A stretch of 48,708 bases of DNA from Bacteroidales bacterium UBA5537 (GTDB lineage: Bacteria > Bacteroidota > Bacteroidia > Bacteroidales > Lentimicrobiaceae): the NCBI GenBank assembly GCA_002426025.1, contig DINP01000035.1:3080-51787 (forward strand), given 5' to 3'. Below the pieces are notes generated by a model. It was not told the origin of the DNA. It was given only the letters and a program-made list of their open reading frames with translations, and did not search any database. The position numbers were made by a program, and so were the translations under genes. Positions 26,305 through 36,074 of this stretch are shown piece after piece. The first letter of the stretch is position 1, and every line of letters starts with the position of its first letter.

Positions 26305-27309
26305 ATGTCGAAAATCAAATTGGCTATCAACGGATTCGGAAGGATTGGCCGGAACGTTTTTAAAATTGCTCTCGAAAAAGATACGATCGAAGTTGTTGGT
26401 ATCAACGACCTGACGAATACTAAAGTTTTGGCGCACCTGCTTAAATATGACTCAACCCAGGGTCGTTTCCCGGGAAAAATTGATTATGATGAAACTGCAC
26501 TGATTGTTGATGGTGTCAGGTATCCTGTTAGTGCTGAACGCAGCCCGGCTGGTATTCCCTGGGCTGTTACTCCCGATGTTGTTGTGGAAGCAACCGGAGT
26601 TTTCCGCTCAAAAGAGAGTGCTAAAGGTGGATACGGCGACCATATTAAAAATGGCGCGAAAAAGGTTATCCTTACCGTTCCTTCGAAAGATGCAATTGAC
26701 CGCACCATCGTTCTTGGTGTGAACGATCACGATCTTAAAGAAAGCGATCAGTGTGTATCCAATGCATCATGTACTACAAACTGTCTTGCCCCGGTTGCAA
26801 AAGTTCTGAATGATAAGTTTGGTATTGAAAATGGCTTAATGACTACCATTCACTCATATACCAACGATCAGATTATTCTTGATGCACCTCACAGCGATCT
26901 TCGCAGGGCACGTTCAGCCGCCATTTCGCAGATTCCTACCACTACCGGTGCTGCTAAAGCTGTAGGTATTGTAATTCCTGAGCTTAAAGGTAAACTCGAT
27001 GGACTTGCAGTTCGTGTACCAACCCCAACAGGATCGCTGGTTGATCTTGTGGTTAATCTGAAAGTGGAAGTTACCAAAGAACAGGTTAACGCGGCAATGA
27101 AAGAAGCAGCAGAAGGTCCTATGAAGGGTATTCTCGAATATACTGAAGATGAAATTGTTTCGGTTGACATTATCCACAATCCGGCCTCTTCAATTTTTGA
27201 TGCACAGAGCACTATGGTAAATGGTAAAACGGTAAAAATCCTTTCGTGGTACGATAACGAATGGGGCTATTCAGCCCGCGTAGTTGATCTTGCAGAAAGA
27301 CTTTTCTAA
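26305..27309 (+). CDS. gap: Glyceraldehyde-3-phosphate dehydrogenase (type I)
   Basis: 334 residues. Glycolytic/gluconeogenic enzyme. NAD-binding INGFGRIGRNVF at 8-19; catalytic Cys156 in SNASCTTNCLAP and the following IHSYTNDQ with the activating His; C-terminal SWYDNEWGYSARVVDL. ND at 34-35 suggests NAD rather than NADP preference. Monocistronic, ending at a strong terminator. Confidence 0.98.
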   Translation: MSKIKLAINGFGRIGRNVFKIALEKDTIEVVGINDLTNTKVLAHLLKYDSTQGRFPGKIDYDETALIVDGVRYPVSAERSPAGIPWAVTPDVVVEATGVFRSKESAKGGYGDHIKNGAKKVILTVPSKDAIDRTIVLGVNDHDLKESDQCVSNASCTTNCLAPVAKVLNDKFGIENGLMTTIHSYTNDQIILDAPHSDLRRARSAAISQIPTTTGAAKAVGIVIPELKGKLDGLAVRVPTPTGSLVDLVVNLKVEVTKEQVNAAMKEAAEGPMKGILEYTEDEIVSVDIIHNPASSIFDAQSTMVNGKTVKILSWYDNEWGYSARVVDLAERLF

Positions 27310-27325
27310 GCTGTTGGACATTTAC

Positions 27326-27363
27326 GAAAAAGAGGCTGTCTTTTATAAGACAGCCTCTTTTTC
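27326..27363. terminator. Bidirectional terminator, gap / T9SS protein
   Basis: Perfect 17-bp inverted repeat (27326-27342 with 27347-27363, loop TTAT), core AGAGGCTGTC, flanked by A-run and T-run. It serves both convergent genes. Confidence 0.9.
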
Positions 27364-27378
27364 ATTGATTGGATTTTG

Positions 27379-30063
27379 TTATCGGAGCAAATGAATACTA
27401 TCTGTCAGCGTTCGTTTCTGAATTCGTATTTCATCTGGTGATTCCGGGGAACCGACAATTTCATAAACATCACAGATATAGAAGTAAACGCCACTCGCAC
27501 ATTCCATTTTTGATGTCTTGTCTTTTCCATCCCAGTTTATTGCCGGATCGAACGATTCAAAAACCAGTACTCCCCATCGGTTGAAAATCTGAATGTCAAT
27601 TCTATCAACAGAAGTATATCCCGGATAGGGAGTGAATAAATCATTGTAAGTGTCGTTGTTTGGCGTAAATACATTGGGCAACCTGTAACGCGGACAATTA
27701 TCAATACTTACACAAACCTGATTGTACCGGGTTGTGTCTGTATTTCCGTTAATATCACCGGCCACTATAAAAAAACATCCGGCGATTGTTTGGTCAGGCA
27801 GATAGGTGTAAGTATATACGTCAGAATCCAATGTGCTGATCAGATAATGCGGATTGCCCTTGCGGTAGAGGTAATATCGTTCAATATCGGGAGCACAGGT
27901 TTGTGAAATATCGTTCCAACTGAAAATCAACTCAAGCTCATCGCAATCTACCTCAACAATCAGGTTGGGTGGGCAAGGAGGAACATTATCTATCGGCGTA
28001 TCGCAGCGCTCCTGCGAAAAATTGAAAATGGGATCAATATACCCGGGGGTTCCATAAGTGCCAGATGTGCGAACCAGGTAACAGTATTCCTGATTATTTA
28101 TAAGGCCGGTATCGGCATAGTATGGGAGTGCAGTGGTTGCAATGCTATCAAAGATCAACGTTACCGGGTTTTTCCGGTAAACGGTATAACTCTGGTTAAC
28201 CCAGGGAACCTGGCTTACTATCGATATCTTTATTTCTTTATCAGTCGGTATAGTGCGGATAAAAACAGAGGATGCCGGCACAGTAAATCCGATACTGAAA
28301 ACATTTCCGGGTGTGTTATTGACAAACTCGATGGTATAAGCCCATGCTGTATCCCGCGTATTCATGCCGGTATCGGTAAAGGTTGTATCGTTCAGGTCAG
28401 TAAATTCGGCAATCTGTTCTTTCACGGAAGTGGTAAAACCTTCTGAGCGGAAAAGCCGGTAAATAAAAGGCCCGGGTGTCTGGGTATAATCCAGTTCTGT
28501 TGGCTTCGACCATGCAATGTAAATGCTGCCGTTATCGGCCGAGGTCGTGTTAATGCTAACATTGGTAATTACCGGCAAATCTTTTTTAAGGCTTGCGCAG
28601 AACTCTTCCGAGGCAATACTTTCGGCACCATCGGGAAACCATGCTGTAACAATATAACAATATCTTATGCCTCGCACCAGTCCCAGCCCATTGTTGTTAT
28701 CAGTGAATGTAGTTAAATCAAGATCGTTGGTTTCAGCGATACGTGTATAGCCGGTTTGGGGTGGAACTCCTGTCTGGCAGGCTCCGGGGGCAAATCCAGA
28801 CGCTCCGGCCCGCCGGTAGATTCTGTAACCTGCTGCATCAGCACATTGGTGTTTGCTCCAGCTTAAAATCATGCTGTTGCCAAGGGGTATCACTTCAGGA
28901 TTTATAACCGGAGGAGCGATTACACTAATGTTTACAGTCTTCAGGTCGAACAATCTGACAGGGCTGCCATCGTCAATGGCTTTAAAATAGATTTGATAAG
29001 GCTGAAGCCTCACATGCGCACATACCGTAGGCCATACCAGCGTTTGACTCACATGTGCAACCGAATCTTCGGGCTGTTCAAAAATCGCAGGACTCACAGG
29101 TAAAATCAATGGCCCGCCATCGGCTGTCAGCGTTATTCTGTCATTATCTTCATCGCTGGCTTCCACAAAAAGGTTCAGTGTATCGCCGGCAATAACACAG
29201 GTGTCCATTGTTGTTATTAAGACCGGAGGGTGATTGTTGCAGGATGTAATGTTTACCTGCATATCGCGGGTTACATAGCCAATTCTAATGCCGTTGCGGT
29301 ATTCTTCAATGATAAAAGCAAAGTTGTACTCGCCTTGCATGGTAGGGCTTTCCCAGAGAATATCGCCGGTAACAGAGTTAATCGTAAAAGTTCCCGGGTT
29401 TTGGGTGTCAACTTCATTCGGGAGCTTAAATCCAAGAATATCGAGACCACCAACACCTTTGCAATTAACAAGTTTATAGGCAAGACTGTCACCATTTGGG
29501 TCATACGCACCGGCATTGTGCAGGTAAGGAACCCCAACACAGCCGTTATCAATCGGGGGAAGCAGCAAAACCGGCGAACTGTTGTTTCCCAGAAATGGAT
29601 TGATAACCAGCATGGTTTCAATATACAGGGGGACATCAACCGAATTGGGGATATTTTGAATCCCAAGATTGCGGTTTGGGTCTTCGAGCCATATGTGGTA
29701 GGTTGATGCAGAGGCATAAGTATGCACCCCTTTATAGATGTTTAACCTGATCTCAGGTGAAATAAGCTCTCCCACATGTTCACAGTAAATTCCGGCAGTA
29801 GTAGTTCCGCCGATGCCGTTAAATCTTGGCAGCTCATTGCTTTCGCCATCGCCCCAGTTAATGGTTAGTGAACAGCGGTCAGCAGCACTCGGGGCAAAAG
29901 TATAGGTTGTAATGGTTACTTCGTAGGTGAGGCCAGATATATGACGATAGGTTATTTCCCCTGCCCTTTGGTGTGTCGCCAAAGCAGTCAAACCTGGTAA
30001 TAATGCCAGAATTGTAAACAGAAACTTTCTAAAATATGTAGTCCTTATCTTATGCTGGTTCAT
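27379..30063 (-). CDS. Large secreted protein with fibronectin-like modules and T9SS (CHU_C) sorting domain
   Basis: 894 residues from the ATG at 30063, which gives a signal peptide (RKFLFTILALLPGLTALA); a -7 box at 30102-30109 falls inside the longer frame and supports this start. The N-terminal part (THQRAGEITYRHISG ... WGDGESNELPRF) is typical of long Bacteroidetes surface proteins, followed by cadherin/PKD-like and fibronectin III-like repeats (AAGYRIYRR, GPFIYRLFRS, CYLVRTSG). The C-terminus (LPNVFTPNNDTYND, FNRWGVLVFES, NWDGK, CASGVYFY) is the gliding-motility-associated CHU_C / type B T9SS signal. It should be exported by type IX secretion and anchored at or released from the surface. 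Adhesion is likely but unproven; no catalytic domain is seen. Confidence 0.88.
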   Translation of the reverse strand: MNQHKIRTTYFRKFLFTILALLPGLTALATHQRAGEITYRHISGLTYEVTITTYTFAPSAADRCSLTINWGDGESNELPRFNGIGGTTTAGIYCEHVGELISPEIRLNIYKGVHTYASASTYHIWLEDPNRNLGIQNIPNSVDVPLYIETMLVINPFLGNNSSPVLLLPPIDNGCVGVPYLHNAGAYDPNGDSLAYKLVNCKGVGGLDILGFKLPNEVDTQNPGTFTINSVTGDILWESPTMQGEYNFAFIIEEYRNGIRIGYVTRDMQVNITSCNNHPPVLITTMDTCVIAGDTLNLFVEASDEDNDRITLTADGGPLILPVSPAIFEQPEDSVAHVSQTLVWPTVCAHVRLQPYQIYFKAIDDGSPVRLFDLKTVNISVIAPPVINPEVIPLGNSMILSWSKHQCADAAGYRIYRRAGASGFAPGACQTGVPPQTGYTRIAETNDLDLTTFTDNNNGLGLVRGIRYCYIVTAWFPDGAESIASEEFCASLKKDLPVITNVSINTTSADNGSIYIAWSKPTELDYTQTPGPFIYRLFRSEGFTTSVKEQIAEFTDLNDTTFTDTGMNTRDTAWAYTIEFVNNTPGNVFSIGFTVPASSVFIRTIPTDKEIKISIVSQVPWVNQSYTVYRKNPVTLIFDSIATTALPYYADTGLINNQEYCYLVRTSGTYGTPGYIDPIFNFSQERCDTPIDNVPPCPPNLIVEVDCDELELIFSWNDISQTCAPDIERYYLYRKGNPHYLISTLDSDVYTYTYLPDQTIAGCFFIVAGDINGNTDTTRYNQVCVSIDNCPRYRLPNVFTPNNDTYNDLFTPYPGYTSVDRIDIQIFNRWGVLVFESFDPAINWDGKDKTSKMECASGVYFYICDVYEIVGSPESPDEIRIQKRTLTDSIHLLR

Positions 30064-30101
30064 CAGATCGAAATAATAGTATTGCAGGTAATGCAGCAAG
30101 T

Positions 30102-30109
30102 CAAAATTA
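30102..30109 (-). promoter_or_regulatory. Possible promoter of the T9SS cargo gene (-7 box)
   Basis: TAATTTTG on the minus strand, 38 nt before the chosen ATG at 30063. No clear TTG upstream. Confidence 0.35.
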
Positions 30110-30279
30110 GTCATTTTTACCTTTGCCGGATCATTTAGCCGCAAAAACAATACCGTATCTTTTGATTAATGAATGGTAATTGGCGAAAGAATCAATTATT
30201 GCCACTATTCAGGTTACAGACCCGATTGACCTACAACATTTGGATTGAATCTGGAAACCCTGTGCATTTGATAAATGCT

Positions 30280-30287
30280 TAACTTTG
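30280..30287 (+). promoter_or_regulatory. rel promoter (-7 box) with adjacent palindrome
   Basis: TAACTTTG, 37 nt before the rel ATG. Immediately upstream is the inverted repeat GCATTT-GAT-AAATGC (30264-30278), placed in the spacer where a regulator could block polymerase. Confidence 0.4.
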
Positions 30288-30324
30288 TTTACTACATTTC
30301 ATTTAAATTAATTGTAGTTTTTTT

Positions 30325-32559
30325 ATGTACGTAATAAACCCGGAGCAGGAACGCAGGGAAATTCTCAAGAGGTATCGCGAGCTTTTAAATACCTGGAACA
30401 CAGGTAACAAGGAGAGAAGCAACCGTATGGTTCGGAAAGCTTTTAACCTCGCGGTTACCGCTCACAAAGATATGCGCCGGAAAAGTGGCGAACCTTACAT
30501 TTACCACCCTATTGAGGTGGCACGTATTGTTGCCGGAGAAATTGGTCTTGGCGAAACCTCCATTGTATGTGCCCTGCTTCATGATGTGGTTGAAGACACC
30601 AACTATACCAACGAAGATATAAAACAGATGTTTGGCGAGAAAGTCGCCCGCATCATTGATGGATTAACGAAAATAAAGGAACAACTTGACAATACTACCG
30701 CATCGGCTCAGGCAGAGAATTTCAGGAAAATGATACTAACGCTTTCTGACGACGTCAGGGTTATTCTTATAAAACTTGCTGACCGTCTGCACAATATGCG
30801 CACGCTCGATGCAATGATTACCGAAAAAAAGTTGAAAATTGCTTCGGAAACAATTTATTTCTTTGCTCCCCTGGCTCATCGCCTGGGTTTATATGCCATA
30901 AAAAGCGAACTCGAAGATCTGGCTTTGAAATATACCGAACCTGAAGTTTATGCATCCATTTCAAAGCAACTGGAAGAAACATCGGTTTCGCGTACCAAAT
31001 TCATCAACAAATTTATTTATCCTATCCGCAAAGCCCTGATAGCCCAGGGTCTTGTATTTGAGATTATCGGACGCGAGAAATCAGTTTATTCCATCTGGAA
31101 TAAAATGAAAAATAAGCAGGTTCCATTTGATGAGGTGTTCGACCTGTTTGCCGTGAGGATAATTATTGATACCAATTTCGAAAATGAAAAATACCAGTGT
31201 TGGCAGGCTTATTCAATTGTAACTGATTTTTACAGCCCGAAACAAAACCGCTTGCGCGACTGGATTTCGACCCCCAAGGCCAATGGTTATGAATCGCTTC
31301 ATACCACAGTTATGAGCCAGACTGGGCAATGGGTGGAGGTTCAGATAAGAACCCGGCGCATGAATGAGATAGCCGATAAAGGCTATGCAGCCCACTGGAA
31401 ATACAAAGAGAAAACCAGCAGCGAAAGCGGACTCGATCGCTGGCTTGGCAAAATTAAAGAACTGCTTCAATCGCCAAACTCTGATGCACTGGCATTTCTC
31501 GACGATTTTAAACTCAATCTGTTTGCCGACGAAATAATTGTTTTTACCCCAAAAGGGGAAGAAAAAACACTTCCTTCCAATTCTACGGCCCTCGATTTCG
31601 CTTATAATATCCATTCTGAAATCGGTAACCATTGCATTGGGGCAAAAGTAAACCACAGGCTGGTTGCTCTGAACCATCCCCTGAAAAGCGGCGACCAGAT
31701 TGAGATTATAACCTCCAAAAAGCAAACTCCCAGGGATGAATGGATTGATTTTGTGGTTACCTCCAGGGCAAAATCATTTATTAAAGATGCTCTGAAGGAA
31801 CAAAAGAAAAAGTATGCCGAAGAGGGAAAAGCCAAACTGGAGGCTTATTTTAAGGAACTGAAAATTGAACTGAACAAAACCAATCTGCTCCGATTTCAGG
31901 AGTGCAACCGCATCAATTCAACCATTGATTTGTACTATAAAATTGCCAAAGGTGAATTGGGACTTAAAGAGTTGAAAGAGTGTATTCAACAGCACGATAA
32001 GAGTGGATGGTTCAATATCATTACCCGGCCATTCGGCAGATCGAAACCGAATCTTCCGCGAAAGCTTGCCGATCAGGTGATGAATAAGCTTCCCGGCAAA
32101 CCATTAAATTCAGCAAATGGAGAGGTTGAATACCGGATTTCTGATTGCTGTAACCCTATTCCGGGCGATGATGTTATCGGCTTTATGGCACAGGAAGGCA
32201 GTATCTGGATACACCGGACAAATTGTTCTGAAGCCATTCAACTGATGTCGAAATACGGAAACCGTATTGTTAAAACAAACTGGTCGAACCGTGAAGCCGT
32301 AACTTATCTGAGTGGTATAAGATTGTCAGGTTTTGATAATCAAGGGCTGATCAATGAAATTGTGAATCTTATTTCGGGGCAAATGAGCCTGAATATCAGG
32401 TCGTTCCACATAGATTCAACCGGTGAGGTTTATGAAGCCACCATTATGCTGTTGGTGCACGATACCGATGATCTTAACAAACTGATGTCAGCCTTGAAAA
32501 AACTAAAAGGCATTAATAGCGTTTTCCGGATCAGCCGGCTTTCCGAATCCGGGAAGTAA
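30325..32559 (+). CDS. rel: Bifunctional (p)ppGpp synthetase/hydrolase
   Basis: 744 residues with the full RelA/SpoT layout: HD hydrolase (YIYHPIEVARIVAGE, LLHDVVEDT, KLADRLHNMRTL), synthetase (SVYSIWNKMKNKQVPF, FDLFAVRIIID, GYESLHTTV), TGS (about 395-455, FTPKGEEKTLPSNSTALDFAY), a conserved-cysteine region (YRISDCCNPIPGDDVIGF, HRTNC) and a C-terminal ACT domain. The intact HD box indicates that it can both make and degrade the alarmone. It starts the rel-fur-purA-ccm stretch. Downstream a weak hairpin (CTACC/GGTAG, 32593-32610) followed by a T-rich run may end the transcript. Confidence 0.97.
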   Translation: MYVINPEQERREILKRYRELLNTWNTGNKERSNRMVRKAFNLAVTAHKDMRRKSGEPYIYHPIEVARIVAGEIGLGETSIVCALLHDVVEDTNYTNEDIKQMFGEKVARIIDGLTKIKEQLDNTTASAQAENFRKMILTLSDDVRVILIKLADRLHNMRTLDAMITEKKLKIASETIYFFAPLAHRLGLYAIKSELEDLALKYTEPEVYASISKQLEETSVSRTKFINKFIYPIRKALIAQGLVFEIIGREKSVYSIWNKMKNKQVPFDEVFDLFAVRIIIDTNFENEKYQCWQAYSIVTDFYSPKQNRLRDWISTPKANGYESLHTTVMSQTGQWVEVQIRTRRMNEIADKGYAAHWKYKEKTSSESGLDRWLGKIKELLQSPNSDALAFLDDFKLNLFADEIIVFTPKGEEKTLPSNSTALDFAYNIHSEIGNHCIGAKVNHRLVALNHPLKSGDQIEIITSKKQTPRDEWIDFVVTSRAKSFIKDALKEQKKKYAEEGKAKLEAYFKELKIELNKTNLLRFQECNRINSTIDLYYKIAKGELGLKELKECIQQHDKSGWFNIITRPFGRSKPNLPRKLADQVMNKLPGKPLNSANGEVEYRISDCCNPIPGDDVIGFMAQEGSIWIHRTNCSEAIQLMSKYGNRIVKTNWSNREAVTYLSGIRLSGFDNQGLINEIVNLISGQMSLNIRSFHIDSTGEVYEATIMLLVHDTDDLNKLMSALKKLKGINSVFRISRLSESGK

Positions 32560-32753
32560 GGAGCATATATCTGATATTCAATATTGTAAGAGCTACCTGA
32601 TACACGGTAGATTTATTTTTATTTATACCAAATAGGAATAACAAAATTTTTAGTACTTTTATGCACTTATTTGAGCGACCGGGGTGGCGATCAAAAATAC
32701 ATCTTTTTTCGTTTTTTGATGCCGACTTAGGTAGTTTAACCAATATTTCAGCT

Positions 32754-33254
32754 ATGAGGGATAATGATCGTTTGAATTTTGATACTGTAAAAGGTATCTT
32801 TACTGAATACCTTGAAAGTCACGGGCACCGTAAGACACCTGAGCGCTACACAATTCTGAGGGAAATTTATGCTACTGAAGGCCATTTCGACATTGAGACC
32901 CTCTATATACAGATGAAGAATAACAAATACAGAGTCAGCCGGGCCACGCTTTATAATACCATTGAGTTACTTCAGAACTGTAATCTGGTTACCAAACACC
33001 AGTTCGGGAACAATTGCTCGCAGTTTGAGCGTTCTTTTAAATTCAAGCAGCACGATCATTTTATCAATATTGAGGATGGTTCAGTCCTGGAGTTTTGCGA
33101 TCCACGAATTCAGGAAATTAAAACATCAGTTGAAAAACTGCTTGGAGTTACCGTTACTACCCATTCACTGACATTTTTCGGATACATAAATAAACCGGGC
33201 GAAACCGAGCAAAAGGATGAAAATACTCCTGTTGCCGATACTTCAAAATCCTGA
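32754..33254 (+). CDS. Fur-family transcriptional regulator lacking the first CxxC
   Basis: 166 residues from the ATG at 32754; the frame extends to 32661, but those 31 residues are not Fur-like. The winged-helix part is clear (TPERYTILREIYATEGHFDIETLY, in two blocks, and NKYRVSRATLYNTIELL). In the dimerisation domain the regulatory site survives in part (H44, H100-D101-H102, E113, H137). The usual CxxC zinc knuckle after the HHH block is replaced by NIEDG, and only C115 remains nearby. Members of this branch in Bacteroidetes include iron/haem-responsive regulators. It lies between rel and purA, a setting shared by other Bacteroidales. Ligand unknown. Confidence 0.85.
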   Translation: MRDNDRLNFDTVKGIFTEYLESHGHRKTPERYTILREIYATEGHFDIETLYIQMKNNKYRVSRATLYNTIELLQNCNLVTKHQFGNNCSQFERSFKFKQHDHFINIEDGSVLEFCDPRIQEIKTSVEKLLGVTVTTHSLTFFGYINKPGETEQKDENTPVADTSKS

Positions 33255-33365
33255 TTTGTTTTAATCCGTTTCTTTTTTTGTACCCCATTTCCGCGGATTT
33301 TAGTAACATTGCATCTCCGTAAAAAAGCCTGCGGAATATAGAGGATTGTAATTGTGTCATAAGTA

Positions 33366-33373
33366 TACATTTG
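33366..33373 (+). promoter_or_regulatory. purA promoter (-7 box)
   Basis: TACATTTG, 33 nt before the purA ATG, with a TTG at 33346-33348 (17-nt spacer, slightly short). It would drive purA and the ccm genes. Confidence 0.45.
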
Positions 33374-33406
33374 TCAATCAGGCATTTAACATGTAACCAG
33401 AATTAA

Positions 33407-34702
33407 ATGAAAGTTGATGTATTACTCGGCCTGCAATGGGGCGATGAAGGGAAAGGGAAAATTACCGATGTTCTTACTCCCGAATATGATATTATAGCCC
33501 GGTTTCAGGGTGGGCCAAATGCAGGACACACACTTGAGTTCAACGGGATAAAGCACGTGCTGCATACGATTCCGTCGGGAATTTTTCATCCTGATAAAGT
33601 AAACGTAATCGGAAATGGTGTTATTATTGATCCCCGGATACTGGCCCGCGAAATAGCAGGTTTACGTGAAAGAGGGGCTAAGCCCGAAAAAAACCTTTTC
33701 ATTTCTAAAAGAGCGCACTTAATCCTACCATCACACCGATTGATTGATAATGTATTTGAGGATTCAAAAGGCAATTCAAAAATAGGCTCTACCCTTAAAG
33801 GGATTGGCCCCGCTTATACTGATAAAGTAGCCCGACATGGACTTCGCGTTGGCGATCTGATGCTGGCCGATTTCAGGGAAAGATATGAGCAGCTTAAGAA
33901 AGAACATTTCAGAATCGTAAATTCTTACCAGCCCGATAAGGAATTGCTTAAGATTGAAGGCCTCTTATTTGAGGATTATGAAAAACTTTGGTTCGACGGA
34001 CTTGATTATATTTCAGATATTGAACTGATTGACAGCGAAATCTTTATCAATAAAAGCATCCGCGAAGGAAAACGCATTCTTGCTGAAGGGGCTCAGGGAA
34101 CCATGCTCGATATTGACTTTGGAACCTATCCTTATGTTACGTCTTCAAATACAATAAGTGCAGGAGTTTGCTCGGGTTTGGGTATTTCGCCGGATAAAAT
34201 CGGCAAAGTATTCGGCGTTTTCAAGGCCTATTGCACCCGGGTTGGTAGTGGCCCATTTCCAACGGAACTGCTCGACAAAACCGGCGATCGGCTGAGAGAG
34301 AATGGAAAAGAATTCGGTTCAACAACCGGCCGCCCAAGGCGTTGTGGCTGGATTGACATTCCTGCCCTGCATTATGCTGTAATGCTGAACGGTGTTACCG
34401 ATCTCGTTATGATGAAAGCCGACGTTATGGATGATTTTAAGCAGATTGGCGTTTGCACAAAATACCGTGTCGGTGATAAGGAATTTGATTTTCCGGGCTA
34501 CGAAACACTGAGCCAGGAAATAGAACCAATAATTCTTGATATTCCTGGTTGGGAAACTTCATTGCAAAATATAAATGGCTGGGATGCATTGCCCGAAAAA
34601 TTCCGCGATTATGTGAGATTTGTTGAAAAATCGCTGAATCTGCCGATTTCTGTAATTTCTGTTGGGCCAATGCGTAACCAGACTATCGTCAGACTTGTAT
34701 AA
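33407..34702 (+). CDS. purA: Adenylosuccinate synthetase
   Basis: 431 residues. GTP-dependent condensation of IMP and aspartate in AMP synthesis. The P-loop-like start GLQWGDEGKGKITD, GGPNAGHTLEFNG near 36-48, ISKRAHLILPSH, STLKGIGPAYTDKVARHGLR, EGAQGTMLDIDFGTYPYVT and the GTP-binding TGRPRRCGWIDI are all present. Not linked to other pur genes; it is followed after 24 nt by ccmB. Confidence 0.97.
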   Translation: MKVDVLLGLQWGDEGKGKITDVLTPEYDIIARFQGGPNAGHTLEFNGIKHVLHTIPSGIFHPDKVNVIGNGVIIDPRILAREIAGLRERGAKPEKNLFISKRAHLILPSHRLIDNVFEDSKGNSKIGSTLKGIGPAYTDKVARHGLRVGDLMLADFRERYEQLKKEHFRIVNSYQPDKELLKIEGLLFEDYEKLWFDGLDYISDIELIDSEIFINKSIREGKRILAEGAQGTMLDIDFGTYPYVTSSNTISAGVCSGLGISPDKIGKVFGVFKAYCTRVGSGPFPTELLDKTGDRLRENGKEFGSTTGRPRRCGWIDIPALHYAVMLNGVTDLVMMKADVMDDFKQIGVCTKYRVGDKEFDFPGYETLSQEIEPIILDIPGWETSLQNINGWDALPEKFRDYVRFVEKSLNLPISVISVGPMRNQTIVRLV

Positions 34703-34726
34703 TTACTCAGAAGCAAAGCACCGGAT

Positions 34727-35383
34727 TTGAAAGAAATAAAAGAACTCGTACGAAAGGACTTTCTGCTAGAACTCCGTCAGAAATATGCCATTAATGGTAT
34801 TTTACTGTATGTGGTTTCGACTATTTTTGTGGTGCAACTTTGCTTTGGAAGGATCATAGATGAAAGTACCTGGATTGCACTTTTCTGGATAATTCTGCTA
34901 TTTGCGGCTTTCAATGCTGTTTCAAAAAGTTTTGTTCAGGAAAGTACCGCAAGGCGTTTGTATTACTATATGCTGGCTCCGGCAGTGGCGATCGTTATCT
35001 CGAAAATAATTTACAATGCCATGCTCATGTTTATACTGGGCATGTTAAGTTTGCTGGTTTTTATTGTATTTATGGGGTTTCCTCAATTTAACCTCTATCT
35101 TTTTCTGCCGGCTTTTTTATTGGGATGTATTGGTATTGCCAGTGCCCTGACCATGGTTTCAGCAATTGCTTCGCGTACAGGAAACAATGCAGCACTCATG
35201 GCAATACTTGGGTTCCCGGTGGTAGTGCCACTGTTGTTGTTGCTTGTAAATGCATCAAAGCTTTCCCTGAAATCCGGCCTGATACCTGCAGAAATACTTC
35301 AAACCATTTCAGCACTTTTTTTAATTGATGTTGTTGTTGTAATTCTTTCAGTTATACTTTTTCCTTACCTCTGGAGGGATTAA
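34727..35383 (+). CDS. ccmB: Haem exporter protein CcmB
   Basis: 218 residues with six transmembrane helices, the membrane part of the CcmAB ABC transporter in system I cytochrome c maturation. The N-terminus KEIKELVRKDFLLELRQKYA and NGILLYVVSTIFVV match Bacteroidetes CcmB. The start appears to be TTG; no in-frame ATG gives the conserved N-terminus. The ATPase gene ccmA is not in the window. Confidence 0.88.
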   Translation: MKEIKELVRKDFLLELRQKYAINGILLYVVSTIFVVQLCFGRIIDESTWIALFWIILLFAAFNAVSKSFVQESTARRLYYYMLAPAVAIVISKIIYNAMLMFILGMLSLLVFIVFMGFPQFNLYLFLPAFLLGCIGIASALTMVSAIASRTGNNAALMAILGFPVVVPLLLLLVNASKLSLKSGLIPAEILQTISALFLIDVVVVILSVILFPYLWRD

Positions 35384-35401
35384 AAACCAAACGTAACGCT
35401 T

Positions 35402-36061
35402 ATGATAAAAGGATTATGGTGGAAATTGACCGGTTTGGGTCTGATTCTGTTTTCAATAATTGCCGGTCAGCTGGTCGGAGTGCCTGACCTGCCGGTTATC
35501 CGTGAAACGATACGCAACCTGTTTTACCACGTTCCCATGTGGTTTACTATGTTTGCCATGTTTGGAACCTCATTGGTTTATAGTATCAAATACCTATCTG
35601 GGAATAAACTGAAAAATGATATCATGGCTTCTGAGTCGGTTTATAATGGTATCTTCTTCGGAATTCTTGGCCTAATTACCGGAATGGTATGGGCAAAATC
35701 AACCTGGGGCGATTTCTGGACAAACGATCCACAACTTAATGGTGCTGCAGTGAGTATGATGGCCTATCTTGCCTATGCAATTCTTCGGAGCTCAATTGAT
35801 GAAAAGGCTATGCGTGCCCGGATCTCCGCCGTTTATAATATATTTGCCTTTATGTTACTGGTGATTTTCCTTGGAGTGTTGCCCCGATTGGCAGATAGTT
35901 CCCTTCATCCCGGAAAAGGTGGAAACAGTTCAACAATGGAAGGACTCGATCTGACGATGCGTCTTGTTTTTTATCCCGCGGCAATCGGTTGGATTATAAT
36001 TTCATACTGGATTTTGCAGATACGCACCCGCAAGCGCAGACTGCTTCAAAGTGTAAACTAA
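35402..36061 (+). CDS. ccmC: Haem handling protein CcmC (CcsA family)
   Basis: 219 residues with six transmembrane helices. The tryptophan-rich haem-presenting motif appears as WGDFWTNDPQLNG near 100-112 (classic form WGxxWxWDxRLT; here N replaces the third Trp). Conserved periplasmic histidines flank it (FYHVPMWFTMF near 41-51; DSSLHPGKGG near 161-170). CcmC loads haem onto CcmE in the periplasm. It lies 18 nt after ccmB. Confidence 0.9.
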   Translation: MIKGLWWKLTGLGLILFSIIAGQLVGVPDLPVIRETIRNLFYHVPMWFTMFAMFGTSLVYSIKYLSGNKLKNDIMASESVYNGIFFGILGLITGMVWAKSTWGDFWTNDPQLNGAAVSMMAYLAYAILRSSIDEKAMRARISAVYNIFAFMLLVIFLGVLPRLADSSLHPGKGGNSSTMEGLDLTMRLVFYPAAIGWIIISYWILQIRTRKRRLLQSVN

Positions 36062-36074
36062 CAAATTAACGACA

